IMG/VR virus record: IMGVR_UViG_3300028375_000004
Coordinates: 1 to 37,950 of that record
Source: a virus
Length of the DNA: 37,950 bases
Strand: one strand, 5' to 3'
Each line of letters opens with the position of its first letter. Position 1 is the stretch's first letter. A model generated the notes under the pieces. The model did not search any database. It was not told the origin of the DNA and was given only the letters and a program-made list of their open reading frames with translations. A program made the translations under genes and the position numbers. This document shows positions 29,053 through 37,757 of the stretch, piece after piece.

Positions 29053-29063
29053 TATTTTATCCT

Positions 29064-29810
29064 TTAGAACCAGCGACCGATTGCGAATAGGTCGGAGTTA
29101 TTGGCCTGCCGATCGCCTGCAACGTCATATACACCAAAAGTTATGTTGGTTAATTGAGCGCCAGTTCCGACCACGCCGATCCTAAACCCGCCAGATTTAG
29201 GGCTTGTAGAGGTTTTGGGTGATGTGGCGAAAACTGCTGGGAAAGTCCAAGTCACGTCAGTGGTGGCGCTAGCGTTGAGCTGATGGCTACAAATCTGAGT
29301 ACCGTCCGCAAACCGGACATACTCGCCGTTGCCGTTGCTGCCACGCTGGATAATCGCACCAGTCGGAACGCCTGCCGACTGGGAAACAGTGCCCAGAATA
29401 TTGCCGCGCCGATACGCTTGTGCTGGTCCAGCAACTGTTTTCAGAAGTCGCTCAGCGGTGACATCGGTGTCGCTTGAAACAACTGCTGTACCTGTAATCG
29501 GAACATCGACCTGAAAAGCCGTATTGCTCAGAAGCCATCGCCGCACCCCACCCGTCGATGCACCGATCTGATCCGCTGCCACGCGATAGAAACCAGTATT
29601 CAGGTCGCTTGCAAAGGCCATAGAGGGCAATGCCGCCGAACCATTGGCCAGCTCGGTTGCAAAGTCCGTCTGCAAAAAGTCCGCCATCTCTTCAACGTAG
29701 GTCAACAGATCGGGGAACGCCCCAAGGTATCCTTGAGCGTCTGCCGCAAAGTCTGGGTCGCCCAAAACAGGCGGATCGTTCGGGAATACAAATGTCGTTG
29801 GCCGAGGCAT
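29064..29810 (-). CDS. Tail fibre protein
   Basis: This 248-residue protein starts with RPTTFVFPNDPPVLGDPDF and has GFYRVAADQIGASTGGVRRWLLS, a repeated phage fibre segment, and IQRGSNGNGEYVRFADGTQICSHQLN near the C-terminus, a common tail-fibre end domain. It likely forms a trimeric fibre tip. It overlaps the preceding gene by one base (TGATG). Confidence 0.75.
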   Translation of the reverse strand: MPRPTTFVFPNDPPVLGDPDFAADAQGYLGAFPDLLTYVEEMADFLQTDFATELANGSAALPSMAFASDLNTGFYRVAADQIGASTGGVRRWLLSNTAFQVDVPITGTAVVSSDTDVTAERLLKTVAGPAQAYRRGNILGTVSQSAGVPTGAIIQRGSNGNGEYVRFADGTQICSHQLNASATTDVTWTFPAVFATSPKTSTSPKSGGFRIGVVGTGAQLTNITFGVYDVAGDRQANNSDLFAIGRWF

Positions 29811-30724
29811 CAGGTTGCTCCTGTTATTGAAAGGGTCGCTTGTGTTGTTCCGCCGCCCTCAAGCGCAGGAAAGAAGTCATCAACCACGCCGTACACGCTA
29901 ACGTAGAAATCGGTCATTTCAGGGCCGGGGTAGAAGTAAGCGGGCGCGCCTCTAGCGTCTTCAAGTGCGCGCTGGATACGGTGGTTTGCCCGCGTCTCGA
30001 AAGACAACTCCCACTCTGCTCGCCGTGCCGTGGGGCGCTTCACGATGGTGATGTTTCCGAAGTCGTCAATCTCCTTACGGCTGTAGTCTGTAAAGCCACT
30101 GCGCGTTCCAGATAGGAGCGTGCCGAGCGACTCGGCTTTTCCCGCGACGATCTCCGAGACCTCAGCCGTGCCTCCGATTGTCGAGATTGTGATCTCGACC
30201 CTGAAGCCAGACAGCGCGCCGATGTCGTTGAACACGATTTCGGGATCGTAGCTGCCATCATACGAGAAGAAGTCCAGCCAGCTTGTAATGCCGCTCACGT
30301 CGATCAGGTCTTGTGTCATGTCGTAGCGAACCGTCGACGATCCGTCCTTGACTATCACCCGAACAAATGTTCCGACCAGCCCAATAAATGCCACGCTGTC
30401 GAGCCGCTGCGGTGTGGTCAGAACGTACTCAATCGTATCCGGGTTGGTGACGCTTTGGCCCAGAGATGTATCAAAAGCACGCCATCGGTTCGTGCTGCCG
30501 ACCACCAACCAAAATGTAGGCACGTTGGCAGGCAGAGTTGGATCATTGCCAGTGTTGCCAGCGGACACGCTCTCATAGATCTTGTGGGTTGTCGTTGAAA
30601 TAACCCGATCACCTTGAGCGTATGTTGTGCCAACCACCCACGCAGGATGGTCCGTTTCGGGCACGTTGCTGGACACGAAGTTACCGTCCGTCACAGAAAA
30701 GGGAATGACCATAATTGCGGTCAT
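29810..30724 (-). CDS. Tail tip protein
   Basis: This 304-residue protein follows the tape measure gene directly (ATGA overlap). Residues 25-75 (WVVGTTYAQGDRVI and YESVSAGNTG) look like a carbohydrate-binding-type or structural repeat. The C-terminal half has FTDYSRKEIDDFGNITIVKRP and RIQRALEDARGAPAYFYPGPE, patterns seen in tail-tip proteins. It could take the place of the distal-tail protein, since no larger hub gene follows. Confidence 0.65.
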   Translation of the reverse strand: MTAIMVIPFSVTDGNFVSSNVPETDHPAWVVGTTYAQGDRVISTTTHKIYESVSAGNTGNDPTLPANVPTFWLVVGSTNRWRAFDTSLGQSVTNPDTIEYVLTTPQRLDSVAFIGLVGTFVRVIVKDGSSTVRYDMTQDLIDVSGITSWLDFFSYDGSYDPEIVFNDIGALSGFRVEITISTIGGTAEVSEIVAGKAESLGTLLSGTRSGFTDYSRKEIDDFGNITIVKRPTARRAEWELSFETRANHRIQRALEDARGAPAYFYPGPEMTDFYVSVYGVVDDFFPALEGGGTTQATLSITGAT

Positions 30725-33700
30725 AGCAGCTCCTCTGCGGCAGCGCGGCGCTCTTCGATGAGGCGAATCCGGCGCAGGTCAGTGCCTCGGTTTTTCGCAA
30801 GCTGCGTGTTTTCGTCCCGCATCCGCGCAACCTCCATCGTGAGTTTTTCGACAAGCATTTCAAGTCGAGCGTTATCACCGCCCGACATCATCGCGCGTGT
30901 CTGTGGCGCGCTGTAGATGCGGGACGGCCCTGTGACCTCAAGCTCAGGCCCATTCTCGCCAACCATGCGCAAACCGCCCATGTGCGTTCCACCCGTAGCG
31001 AATGCAGGCACTGCCCCCATTCCCGCGATCTGGGCGCGCAGTCCGTTAATCTGCTGATTGTACGCCGCTGGAATTTGTCCGAGGGCCATCAGTTGCGCCT
31101 CAAGTCCGTTTGGGCCTCGGAACGCGGAATTAAACCCTGCAAGATCAGAACCGCTGCGGTAGCTGACGTGAGACGCCTGATAGTTCACGTTACCCCCTGC
31201 GTGAAAACCCATCACCGCATCGCTGGACCCGTTGCGGATATCCACGCCAGTCCGCGCTTCAAGATCACGGATCTGACCCATTACGCCTGCGGCCTCGTCA
31301 ATTGCAGTCTGACGTGTGCCCGCTACCGTTCCGAGTTGCGCCTGAAGCCCCGCAAGATACTGGGCGCGCGCGGCTGCTGCTGCACGGTCGGCCATGTCCG
31401 CGCGGATTTGGTCCGCCAGTGCATTTAGGCTTAATTGCAGTCCCGCCATGGGAACTGTGATTGCTGCGCGCGTTGTGGTCGCATACCAAGTCTGGAAGCC
31501 CGTTGACGGGTCAAACTGGAACGAGCCGCCAAGCGTAATTCTACCGTCCACACTGCCGCCGATGGCGTCAATAATGCTGCGCTGCGCTGCTGTCGTGTCT
31601 GTCGCGTAGGTCGCGCGCATGACCACATTGCGCAAGACCGCAGTATCCGCTCCAAGGTCAAGCAGGGCGATCTGGCGCTGCGCATTGGTCAGCCTGTCAT
31701 CTGCGATAAGTTCCAACGTGCTAACATGGCTGCTCGTACCAGTCAGCGCCAGCCACCGCAGATCAGGCGTAAGGTCAGGTGCCCGCACGATGTAGTCGAT
31801 GGTCGCGGTGATGCCCGTGGCAGTATTGGCCAGAAGGTCGCGGATCGGCTGCGGGATATCTGCGTCCGCAATCAGATCAACCGACACCGAAAGGCGCTCC
31901 TGCAAGAACGCATAATTGATCATTTCGGCGGCTTTGATCGCACCCTCAAGCGCGCCCATCTGCGCGTTCAGCCCGTCAATATCATCGGCAGACAGATCAC
32001 CGCTGTTGATTGCATCGCGCACACCCTCAAGCAGATCTACCTGCTGACCCATCAGTCCAGCGATCACGTCATGCCGCGCGCCCTCGATATCCGACACACC
32101 GCCCGCCAGTTGCAAGTCCGAGATCACGCGCGCCTCCGCCCGCGCGACTTCCAGCGCTGTTGTCGCAGTGGCCTTGGTGTTGTCCAGCAGCGTGCGAGCC
32201 GCCGCGCCCAAACCTGCCGCCGCGCCGCTATCCCCCGCCATAGCCGACGCAAGAAGCGTCTGAAACCGCGTTTCGGAGAACTCCCGCGCCTTAGCACCGG
32301 AGATCAAAGCCCCGGCAGTGCTGCGCATATCCGTGATGACGCCGCGCAGGGTGTCGGCTGTCCGATACCACAGCGCCGCCGCCTGCTCATTTGATCGCAT
32401 TGCGGTCGTGGCTTCACCGATGATTGTGTCAATCTCCGTGCTGATCGCTCCCACCATCGCCGCAATTTGCGCCGTGAAGCTCGATACGGCGGGCAGGACG
32501 GCATCAAGTGCGCTCGACAGGGAAACTAGCGACGCATACATGCTCCTGCCGCTCTCCGTGGTCAAATCCAGAATATCGACCATCGCGCGGAACTGGTCGC
32601 GGGTTTGTGGCGTCGTGACACCCAAAGCCGAGAACTGTGCTTCGATCTGGCGTTGTGCTGTGGCGAACCGTTCTGCCTCGCTGTAGAAGCCGGTGAAAAA
32701 TGCTGTGGTTGCTGCGTTCATCGCTTGAATACCGCCAAACATGGCAGCAAAGTCCGACGCCGTACCAGCGCCGATAACAGTAGCTTCTCGCAGTGTGTGG
32801 CCGAGCGTATCCATCATAAGATTAACCGCGCCGAGATCACTTGCGAGCCGTGTCAGTGTATCGCCAGCTTCTTCGCCCTCGCGCATGAATTGCTCAAGGT
32901 CTGGGGTCAGTGCAGCAAACGCGTTCCCGATGCCGTTCAGAGCTTCTACCACGGCGCGCTGTGCGTCTTCTTCGCTCAAGCCCTTCGTAGATATCTGGAC
33001 CTCATGCGCAAAGGCCTCATACGCATCAGCGCCCACGCCGATCGAGCCTGCTGCGTCAAGAACGCTGCCCTGCATCTGTGCCACAATAGCTTCGAGAGGA
33101 TCAGCGACACTGGCCTCCGCCGCAGTGAATGACGTGCTGACCTTCTTGGACAAACCCCAAAACTTCTTCTTTTCGATGGTGCTGAATGTCTCAACTAGCG
33201 TGTCCATACCGTCGATAGTGACGCGCAGTCCTGCGTCCAGCTCTTTGGTTTTGGACTTGAAGAACGAGAATACCGCCGCCACAGCCAGCAGTGGTGCCGC
33301 AATTGCGCCTATTGCGCCCGCGATGGCCGTTCCTGTTCCCGTTGCGAAAGCTGTACCAACCTGCGCGCCAATCGCACCAAACCCGCCAGACAAGCCACCG
33401 CCCAAAAACCCGCCCACCGAGTTCATAAAGCCCCCTGCTAGGGCGCTGCCGATACCGCCAAGCCCGCCCAGAGCGCCGCCTGCGCCAAGTATTCCGCCGC
33501 CGGGGGCGGTTGCCGCTGCTGCGGTGCCGCCGATGCTACCACCCATTCCAAGGCCAATGGTGATCTTGTTTTTGATCGCAGTTGCGGCCATTTGCCTGAG
33601 CGTGTTTTTGAAAATATCCACAAGCCCGGACATGCCGCCTTTGAAGCCGTCAATCATGTAATCGACCATAGAGCCGAAGCCCTGTGCAAGCGTTTGCTCT

Positions 33701-35586
33701 GCGGAATCTAGCGCCGCCTCGCCTGTCTGCGTCACCTGATCAACAAGCGCACCCGTCTTGCCGTCTATGCCGACGATCAGGCCATCTACGCTATGCGCGC
33801 CCAGCTTTGCGAACTCCTTGGACGGCGACTGGATGCCCAGCTTATTCTTTAGTCCGTCGAGCATTCCAGCGCCCAAGCTGGTGACAGAGTTTTTAATGTC
33901 CGCAGCTTTGGATTTGATGCTGCCGGTGATGCCCGCAATGATATTGCCGCCAATCTCTTTCGCCGCAGTAAGTACGTTGGATGCAAGATCCTTTATGGTC
34001 TGCAAAATGTTCGCGGCAAAATCCACAACAAATGCAACCGCTGCGTCGAGCGGGCGCGTGACGTATTCCTTCGCGGCGGTCCATGCTCCTGCCCAGTCAC
34101 CGTTTAGGATCGCGTCCACCACCGCCACCATCGAAGTTACCTGCGCAACGACGAACTCCCCAACGGCCATCGCCACTGGCATGATCGCGTCGAAAGCTGC
34201 TGTAACCAGATCAAACGCCGCCGCAAGCGCGCCCGTAATGCCGGGGAACTTCGCGCTGATCTCCTCCCAGTTGGTGTATAGATAAACGCCCGCCGCCGTG
34301 ACGCCTGCCACAGCCGCTGCCATTGCGATGAACGGGGATGCCGCGATAGCTGCCGCTGCTGCAAGAGCGCCGAGGGCGATTGCCACCTCGTCGATACCAG
34401 ACCAGCCCATGAGGGCCGTTGCCGCCGCACTAATCTGCTCAACCGGGATGGCGTTTGCAAAATAAGTAGCCGCGTCCGCCGCTTTCTCCATCACTGGCAC
34501 GAGAACAGTCAACAGCGCATCGCCAACGCCTATTTGCAGGTCCGCAAACCGCGACTGCACCACCTTTAGGCGCTGATCCATATCCTCGGACATTTTGCCA
34601 AATGCGGTGTCGGTTGCGCCTGCCTTGCCAGCCATATCGTCCAGAATAGCCGCCATGTCCGCGCCAGCGGTGCCAGCGAGTGCGAGTGCTACCTTTGTGG
34701 CCTCGGTGCTGCCGAACAGCGTGCGCATAGCGTCAGCGCCGCCTCCTGTAGCCTCAACCGCATCCGCCATGAATTGCGCGAAACCTTTTGTTTCAAGCGC
34801 CGCCGAATTGAACTCAAGGCCCAGAGATGCAGCCAAGTCGCTTGCTTGCTTGCTTGGTCCGATGATCGATGTCAGCGCGGCATTGATGCCCGTGACACTT
34901 TCGGATGTGTTGATGCCGCCCTTGGTGAGCGCCGCCGTGGCCGCTGCTACTTCGTCAAAACTCAATCCCAGTTTTTGCGCCAACGGCAGAACCTGCCCCA
35001 AAGATGCCGACAATTCGGGGATCGTGGTCACACCAGCCCGCACAGCCACGAACAGCGCGTCCGACGCTTCCGCAGCGGTCAGCCCGCTATCTGCATAGAC
35101 GTTTGTGGCGCTGGTCAGGATGCCGACCGCCGATGCAACGTCCGTGACGCCCGCAATGGCAAGTCTGTTCGCGGTATCCAGCAACATAGTTGCTTCCGCG
35201 CCCGCCTCCGCGCCGCCTGAAATAGCCTGATAGTACGCCTTTGCCTGCTGTGTGGCGCTGGTTCCGTATGCCTTGGCGAAGTTGCGCGTGGCAACCTCAG
35301 CCGATTTCATCTGCGCGGGAGTTCCTTCGATCAACGTCGAGACTTCGGACATGGCCGCGCCGTATTCCCGCGCCTGCCGGATGCCGTTGGATGCCCACGA
35401 CACGGCCCCCAGAGCCACCAGTGCGCCCGCTGCGACCTTAGCCGCCGCGCCGACACCGCCCAATGCTTTGCGCGTGCGTGTTTCCGTGCGCTCGCCTTCG
35501 CTGGTCAGCCGTTGCAGATCGCCACGCGCGGCACGCAAGCCAGACGTATTTGCAGAAAGTACAAGCTCGGCAAATGATGTGGCCAT
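30721..35586 (-). CDS. Tail tape measure protein
   Basis: At 1621 residues this protein sets tail length; at about 0.15 nm per residue it predicts a tail near 240 nm. The N-terminal third is a TP901-type core (e.g. AYGTSATQQAKAYYQAISGG, ASLGLEFNSAALETKGFAQF). Hydrophobic and Gly-rich parts follow: about 395-435 (IALGALAAAAAIAASPF) and 680-785. A charged C-terminal helix LVEKLTMEVARMRDENTQL ends it. AAGGA lies 9 bases before the ATG. It follows the tail chaperones except for an inserted lipoprotein gene on the other strand. Confidence 0.93.
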   Translation of the reverse strand: MATSFAELVLSANTSGLRAARGDLQRLTSEGERTETRTRKALGGVGAAAKVAAGALVALGAVSWASNGIRQAREYGAAMSEVSTLIEGTPAQMKSAEVATRNFAKAYGTSATQQAKAYYQAISGGAEAGAEATMLLDTANRLAIAGVTDVASAVGILTSATNVYADSGLTAAEASDALFVAVRAGVTTIPELSASLGQVLPLAQKLGLSFDEVAAATAALTKGGINTSESVTGINAALTSIIGPSKQASDLAASLGLEFNSAALETKGFAQFMADAVEATGGGADAMRTLFGSTEATKVALALAGTAGADMAAILDDMAGKAGATDTAFGKMSEDMDQRLKVVQSRFADLQIGVGDALLTVLVPVMEKAADAATYFANAIPVEQISAAATALMGWSGIDEVAIALGALAAAAAIAASPFIAMAAAVAGVTAAGVYLYTNWEEISAKFPGITGALAAAFDLVTAAFDAIMPVAMAVGEFVVAQVTSMVAVVDAILNGDWAGAWTAAKEYVTRPLDAAVAFVVDFAANILQTIKDLASNVLTAAKEIGGNIIAGITGSIKSKAADIKNSVTSLGAGMLDGLKNKLGIQSPSKEFAKLGAHSVDGLIVGIDGKTGALVDQVTQTGEAALDSAEQTLAQGFGSMVDYMIDGFKGGMSGLVDIFKNTLRQMAATAIKNKITIGLGMGGSIGGTAAAATAPGGGILGAGGALGGLGGIGSALAGGFMNSVGGFLGGGLSGGFGAIGAQVGTAFATGTGTAIAGAIGAIAAPLLAVAAVFSFFKSKTKELDAGLRVTIDGMDTLVETFSTIEKKKFWGLSKKVSTSFTAAEASVADPLEAIVAQMQGSVLDAAGSIGVGADAYEAFAHEVQISTKGLSEEDAQRAVVEALNGIGNAFAALTPDLEQFMREGEEAGDTLTRLASDLGAVNLMMDTLGHTLREATVIGAGTASDFAAMFGGIQAMNAATTAFFTGFYSEAERFATAQRQIEAQFSALGVTTPQTRDQFRAMVDILDLTTESGRSMYASLVSLSSALDAVLPAVSSFTAQIAAMVGAISTEIDTIIGEATTAMRSNEQAAALWYRTADTLRGVITDMRSTAGALISGAKAREFSETRFQTLLASAMAGDSGAAAGLGAAARTLLDNTKATATTALEVARAEARVISDLQLAGGVSDIEGARHDVIAGLMGQQVDLLEGVRDAINSGDLSADDIDGLNAQMGALEGAIKAAEMINYAFLQERLSVSVDLIADADIPQPIRDLLANTATGITATIDYIVRAPDLTPDLRWLALTGTSSHVSTLELIADDRLTNAQRQIALLDLGADTAVLRNVVMRATYATDTTAAQRSIIDAIGGSVDGRITLGGSFQFDPSTGFQTWYATTTRAAITVPMAGLQLSLNALADQIRADMADRAAAAARAQYLAGLQAQLGTVAGTRQTAIDEAAGVMGQIRDLEARTGVDIRNGSSDAVMGFHAGGNVNYQASHVSYRSGSDLAGFNSAFRGPNGLEAQLMALGQIPAAYNQQINGLRAQIAGMGAVPAFATGGTHMGGLRMVGENGPELEVTGPSRIYSAPQTRAMMSGGDNARLEMLVEKLTMEVARMRDENTQLAKNRGTDLRRIRLIEERRAAAEELL

Positions 35587-35597
35587 AGGGTGAGTCC

Positions 35598-35626
35598 TTG
35601 TACATGCGCGGAACCCGCCCTAACTT
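35598..35626 (+). promoter_or_regulatory. Possible promoter of the inserted lipoprotein gene
   Basis: On the plus strand TTGTAC and TAACTT are spaced 17 bases apart, 27 bases before the lipoprotein ATG. Both boxes are imperfect, but together with a terminator after the gene they suggest an independent transcription unit. The region also contains the leftward ribosome site of the tape measure gene. Confidence 0.35.
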
Positions 35627-35652
35627 CAGGACGAACCAACGGAGAATTTCAG

Positions 35653-36006
35653 ATGAAAAAGATTGCCCTGGCGCTTGTCGCCGTAGCCACGGTTGCCGCT
35701 TGCGCCTCAACGCCAGCCGCTCCCGTCAAAATTGATAACGCCCTAGCCGCGCGCGCGACGAAGGATATCCGCGTAAAGCTGCGTGACCCTGCCAGCGGAG
35801 ATTTTCAGAACTTCCGTGCCTACGATGTAGCAAATGGCGAAAAGGCAGTATGTGCCAGCGTGAACGCCAACAACGCGATTGGCGGTAAAACAGGGTTCAA
35901 GGACACCGTGATTTTCTATCGGGGCGGCCAGCACATCGTTTTCTTTGACGATCCGGCTGCATATGAATGTGCGAACCTTGCGCGCGGCACGTCCGCGCGG
36001 TTTTGA
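35653..36006 (+). CDS. Lipoprotein (moron gene inside the tail module)
   Basis: This 117-residue protein has a lipoprotein signal (MKKIALALVAVATVAAC, Cys17) and a mature part with RVKLRDPASGDFQNFRAYDVANGE, VCASVNANNAIGGKTGF and VFFDDPAAYECANLARG. The 'vk.lkDP.sa.F.n.....eng..vCg.vNa.N..GGytGf' pattern is frequent in small bacterial lipoproteins. Alone in the tail module it reads rightward, with its own likely promoter and terminator, so it is a moron. It may change the cell surface or exclude superinfecting phage; that is inference. GGAG precedes the ATG. Confidence 0.8.
   Translation: MKKIALALVAVATVAACASTPAAPVKIDNALAARATKDIRVKLRDPASGDFQNFRAYDVANGEKAVCASVNANNAIGGKTGFKDTVIFYRGGQHIVFFDDPAAYECANLARGTSARF
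35981..36004 (+). terminator. Terminator at the end of the lipoprotein gene
   Basis: CGCGCGG (35981-35987) pairs with CCGCGCG (35993-35999) around the 5-base loop CACGT, followed by G and four T. The stem overlaps the last codons of the lipoprotein gene. A second small hairpin CCCG/CGGG (36010-36021) follows. Confidence 0.6.
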
Positions 36007-36013
36007 CACCCCG

Positions 36014-36876
36014 CTAACGGGATGCCTTTGGCCTATCCACCGGAGCAATCGCCAGCGCGTTGACGCCGTTCTCGCGCTCTACGTGGTAGGCTTTGCACAT
36101 ATCAGACAAGATGCTGGTATCGTCTGCGTCCAGCCCCTTGGCTGTGGCGTATGGCAACAGAATATCCCAGTCCGTTGGGCCTTCCGACATACCGTTGTTG
36201 CGAGTCGGTCCAAGATCGAAAAACAGATCGACAAGGTATTCCTCGGGGTCAAGTTCCGGCAGACCAAAGTCAGTAACGCCCGCATCTTTCCATTGATCCA
36301 GACGGCACCGCTTTTGATCTTTTGGAAATGCGTGGAGGTAGCCAAGCTGTTTCGCGTAGAGGGTTAGCCCTTCGGCGCGTTTCCCATCCGATTCGCCTGC
36401 TTACTAGCAAACTCGCCGATCTGCTTTGCAAACGGGTTGTTCTTCATTTCGAAAACTGGCGATCCGTCTTTGTCCAGAACAGCCTCGCCGTCCGCATCTT
36501 CTTTCACACCCATTTCTGGGAATGTCAGGTCAAGGAACCACATGGCGTCTTCGGCTGTCGCAGGCTTGGCCCCGTTCATCACGTTCTCAAAGCCCACAAT
36601 GAAGGGTGCAGCGCCTTCGCATAGCTGGTTGTGAACGTCCTCCATAACGCGCGCTTCTTCATCATCCGCAGCATCGCCCTTGGCCTTCTTAGACATAATC
36701 GCCGCTTTTTGCTTGGCGCGCATGTTTGCCTGTACCGACTTGGACGCGGTGCCGCGCACGATCACACGGCAAGGCTTGTCGTCGTCCATCATCGGCTCGC
36801 CTGTCCACGGGTCCATGATCTGCATGGGCGATCCTGTTTCGGCATGAGCGCGGCTGTTGTACTTGTTGAAGTCCAT
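36014..36876 (-). CDS. Tail assembly chaperone GT, made by -1 frameshift
   Basis: The 0-frame chaperone ends at 36364, but slippage by -1 at GGGAAAC opens a frame that stays open to 36014 (121 more residues, total about 287). The extension is clearly coding: AKQLGYLHAFPKDQKRCRLD, LPELDPEEYLVDLFFDLG, TDWDILLPYATAKGLDADD. It has no start codon of its own at its beginning. This is the lambda G/GT arrangement: gpG binds tail protein and the T domain links it to the tape measure. Confidence 0.8.
36364..36876 (-). CDS. Tail assembly chaperone, 0-frame (G-like) product
   Basis: This 170-residue protein starts at an ATG with AAGGA 8 bases upstream; an earlier ATG nine codons upstream lacks a ribosome site. 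It has PWTGEPMMDDDKPCRVIVRGTASKSVQANMRAKQKAAIM, then a helical stretch around LDLTFPEMGVKED and a final KQIGEFASKQANRMGN. This is the layout of phage tail chaperones between tail tube and tape measure. Its last codons contain the slip site. Confidence 0.8.
   Translation of the reverse strand: MDFNKYNSRAHAETGSPMQIMDPWTGEPMMDDDKPCRVIVRGTASKSVQANMRAKQKAAIMSKKAKGDAADDEEARVMEDVHNQLCEGAAPFIVGFENVMNGAKPATAEDAMWFLDLTFPEMGVKEDADGEAVLDKDGSPVFEMKNNPFAKQIGEFASKQANRMGNAPKG
36379..36385 (-). other. -1 frameshift slippery heptamer GGGAAAC
   Basis: On the minus strand the 0-frame reads ATG-GGA-AAC, giving G-GGA-AAC, a classic XXXYYYZ slippery site close to lambda's GGGAAAG. The 0-frame stop is five codons later. 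Slippage joins the chaperone to the 121-residue downstream frame. Confidence 0.75.
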
Positions 36877-36906
36877 CTGAAAAATCCTTGGGTTCTGGTT
36901 CATGGT

Positions 36907-36939
36907 GAGGGGCAGCGGCGAACCATTCCGCCACCCCTC
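36907..36939 (-). other. GC-rich hairpin between tail tube and chaperone genes
   Basis: GAGGGG pairs with CCCCTC and GCGG with CCGC, separated by a small symmetric CA/CA internal loop, with a 9-base loop. No U-run. It lies after the abundant tail tube gene, as the 805-826 hairpin does after the capsid gene. Confidence 0.5.
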
Positions 36940-36962
36940 GATTACCCGCCGAAGCGGATTGA

Positions 36963-37448
36963 TTATGCAGGCTCTTCGTCTTTGATCGTCAGAGCGTTCT
37001 GCTTGAAGTTGTAGACGAAACCTTCATAAGAACTGTCCGTCGCTTGGTTCTCTTGGTACGAGTGAACGTAGCCCTGCGCGTACTCCACAGGATCGGTTGC
37101 CACCAAAGCAGCAGCAGCGCCAGAGCCTGTGCCAATCTTGATCGCACACGCCCCGCTAGCGCCGTCGCACAGCGTCTTGAACGCAGCTTGGCCCGTCGCC
37201 AAAACACTGCCGTCGATGCGGTTTGACCCTTGGCTGTCCACACCGGACGCCGCGCCCTTCGTACCTTTGGTAAAGCCTGATTTCAGGTCTGGCACATCGA
37301 TGTTGTTGTTGGTCACACCGAACTGCGGGAGTGTCTCAGGGAACTCCAGCTCAACCCATGTGAGGGCCTCGAAGCCCGCCGCGTCATTGGTCGCGGGGAG
37401 CGTGGTAGAGAAGTAGATCGTTTTACCGATGTTGTTCCGGGTAGCCAT
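36963..37448 (-). CDS. Major tail tube protein
   Basis: This 161-residue protein has features of the tail tube subunit: MATRNNIGKTIYFST, WVELEFPETLPQFGVTNNN, VPDLKSGFTKGTKG, GSNRIDGSVLATGQAAF and a C-terminal YEGFVYNFKQNALTI. Location next to the chaperones and size agree. The tube forms the non-contractile tail channel; no sheath gene is seen. Confidence 0.88.
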   Translation of the reverse strand: MATRNNIGKTIYFSTTLPATNDAAGFEALTWVELEFPETLPQFGVTNNNIDVPDLKSGFTKGTKGAASGVDSQGSNRIDGSVLATGQAAFKTLCDGASGACAIKIGTGSGAAAALVATDPVEYAQGYVHSYQENQATDSSYEGFVYNFKQNALTIKDEEPA

Positions 37449-37564
37449 GATATTGCCCTTTCATTTGGCAAAGCGGACAGGCCTGCCGTAGCAAGGTGTT
37501 GCTGTCCAAAGTTGAGTGAATTGCCTACCGTTCGCCCCTTGGGGCAGCCCGCAGGCGGGGCAAA

Positions 37565-37747
37565 TCAGTCGGCGTCGACCCAGCCGATTGCGCGCCATGC
37601 GGCGGCATCTTTTTGCAGCGGCCGGGCGATTGCGCCAATCTCGCCGTTGCTGGCTTTGGTGTTTTTCAAGGTCGCGCGCTTTGATGGCTGTGGTACATCC
37701 TCGCCATCATCTTCGCGCTGTTCTGTCTTGGGTGAAAACTTCTTCAT
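37565..37747 (-). CDS. Hypothetical 60-residue protein
   Basis: A basic, polar, probably flexible protein with KKFSPKTEQREDDGEDVPQP and a C-terminal IGAIARPLQKDAAAWRAIGW. It starts at an ATG after AAGGA. It lies between the tail terminator and tail tube genes. A role in tail assembly is possible. About 115 bases downstream, before the tube gene, hold only short GC inverted repeats. Confidence 0.55.
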   Translation of the reverse strand: MKKFSPKTEQREDDGEDVPQPSKRATLKNTKASNGEIGAIARPLQKDAAAWRAIGWVDAD

Positions 37748-37757
37748 GTCGTGATCC

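Noticed and set aside
32741-33661. 306-codon plus-strand frame inside the tape measure gene
   Set aside because: It is an antisense shadow of a GC-rich, Ala/Gly-rich coding region (Pro/Ser/Ala-rich translation, no domain).
36079-36345. 88-codon minus-strand frame below the tail chaperone
   Set aside because: The -1 frame of the chaperone covers the same bases and has far better coding character.
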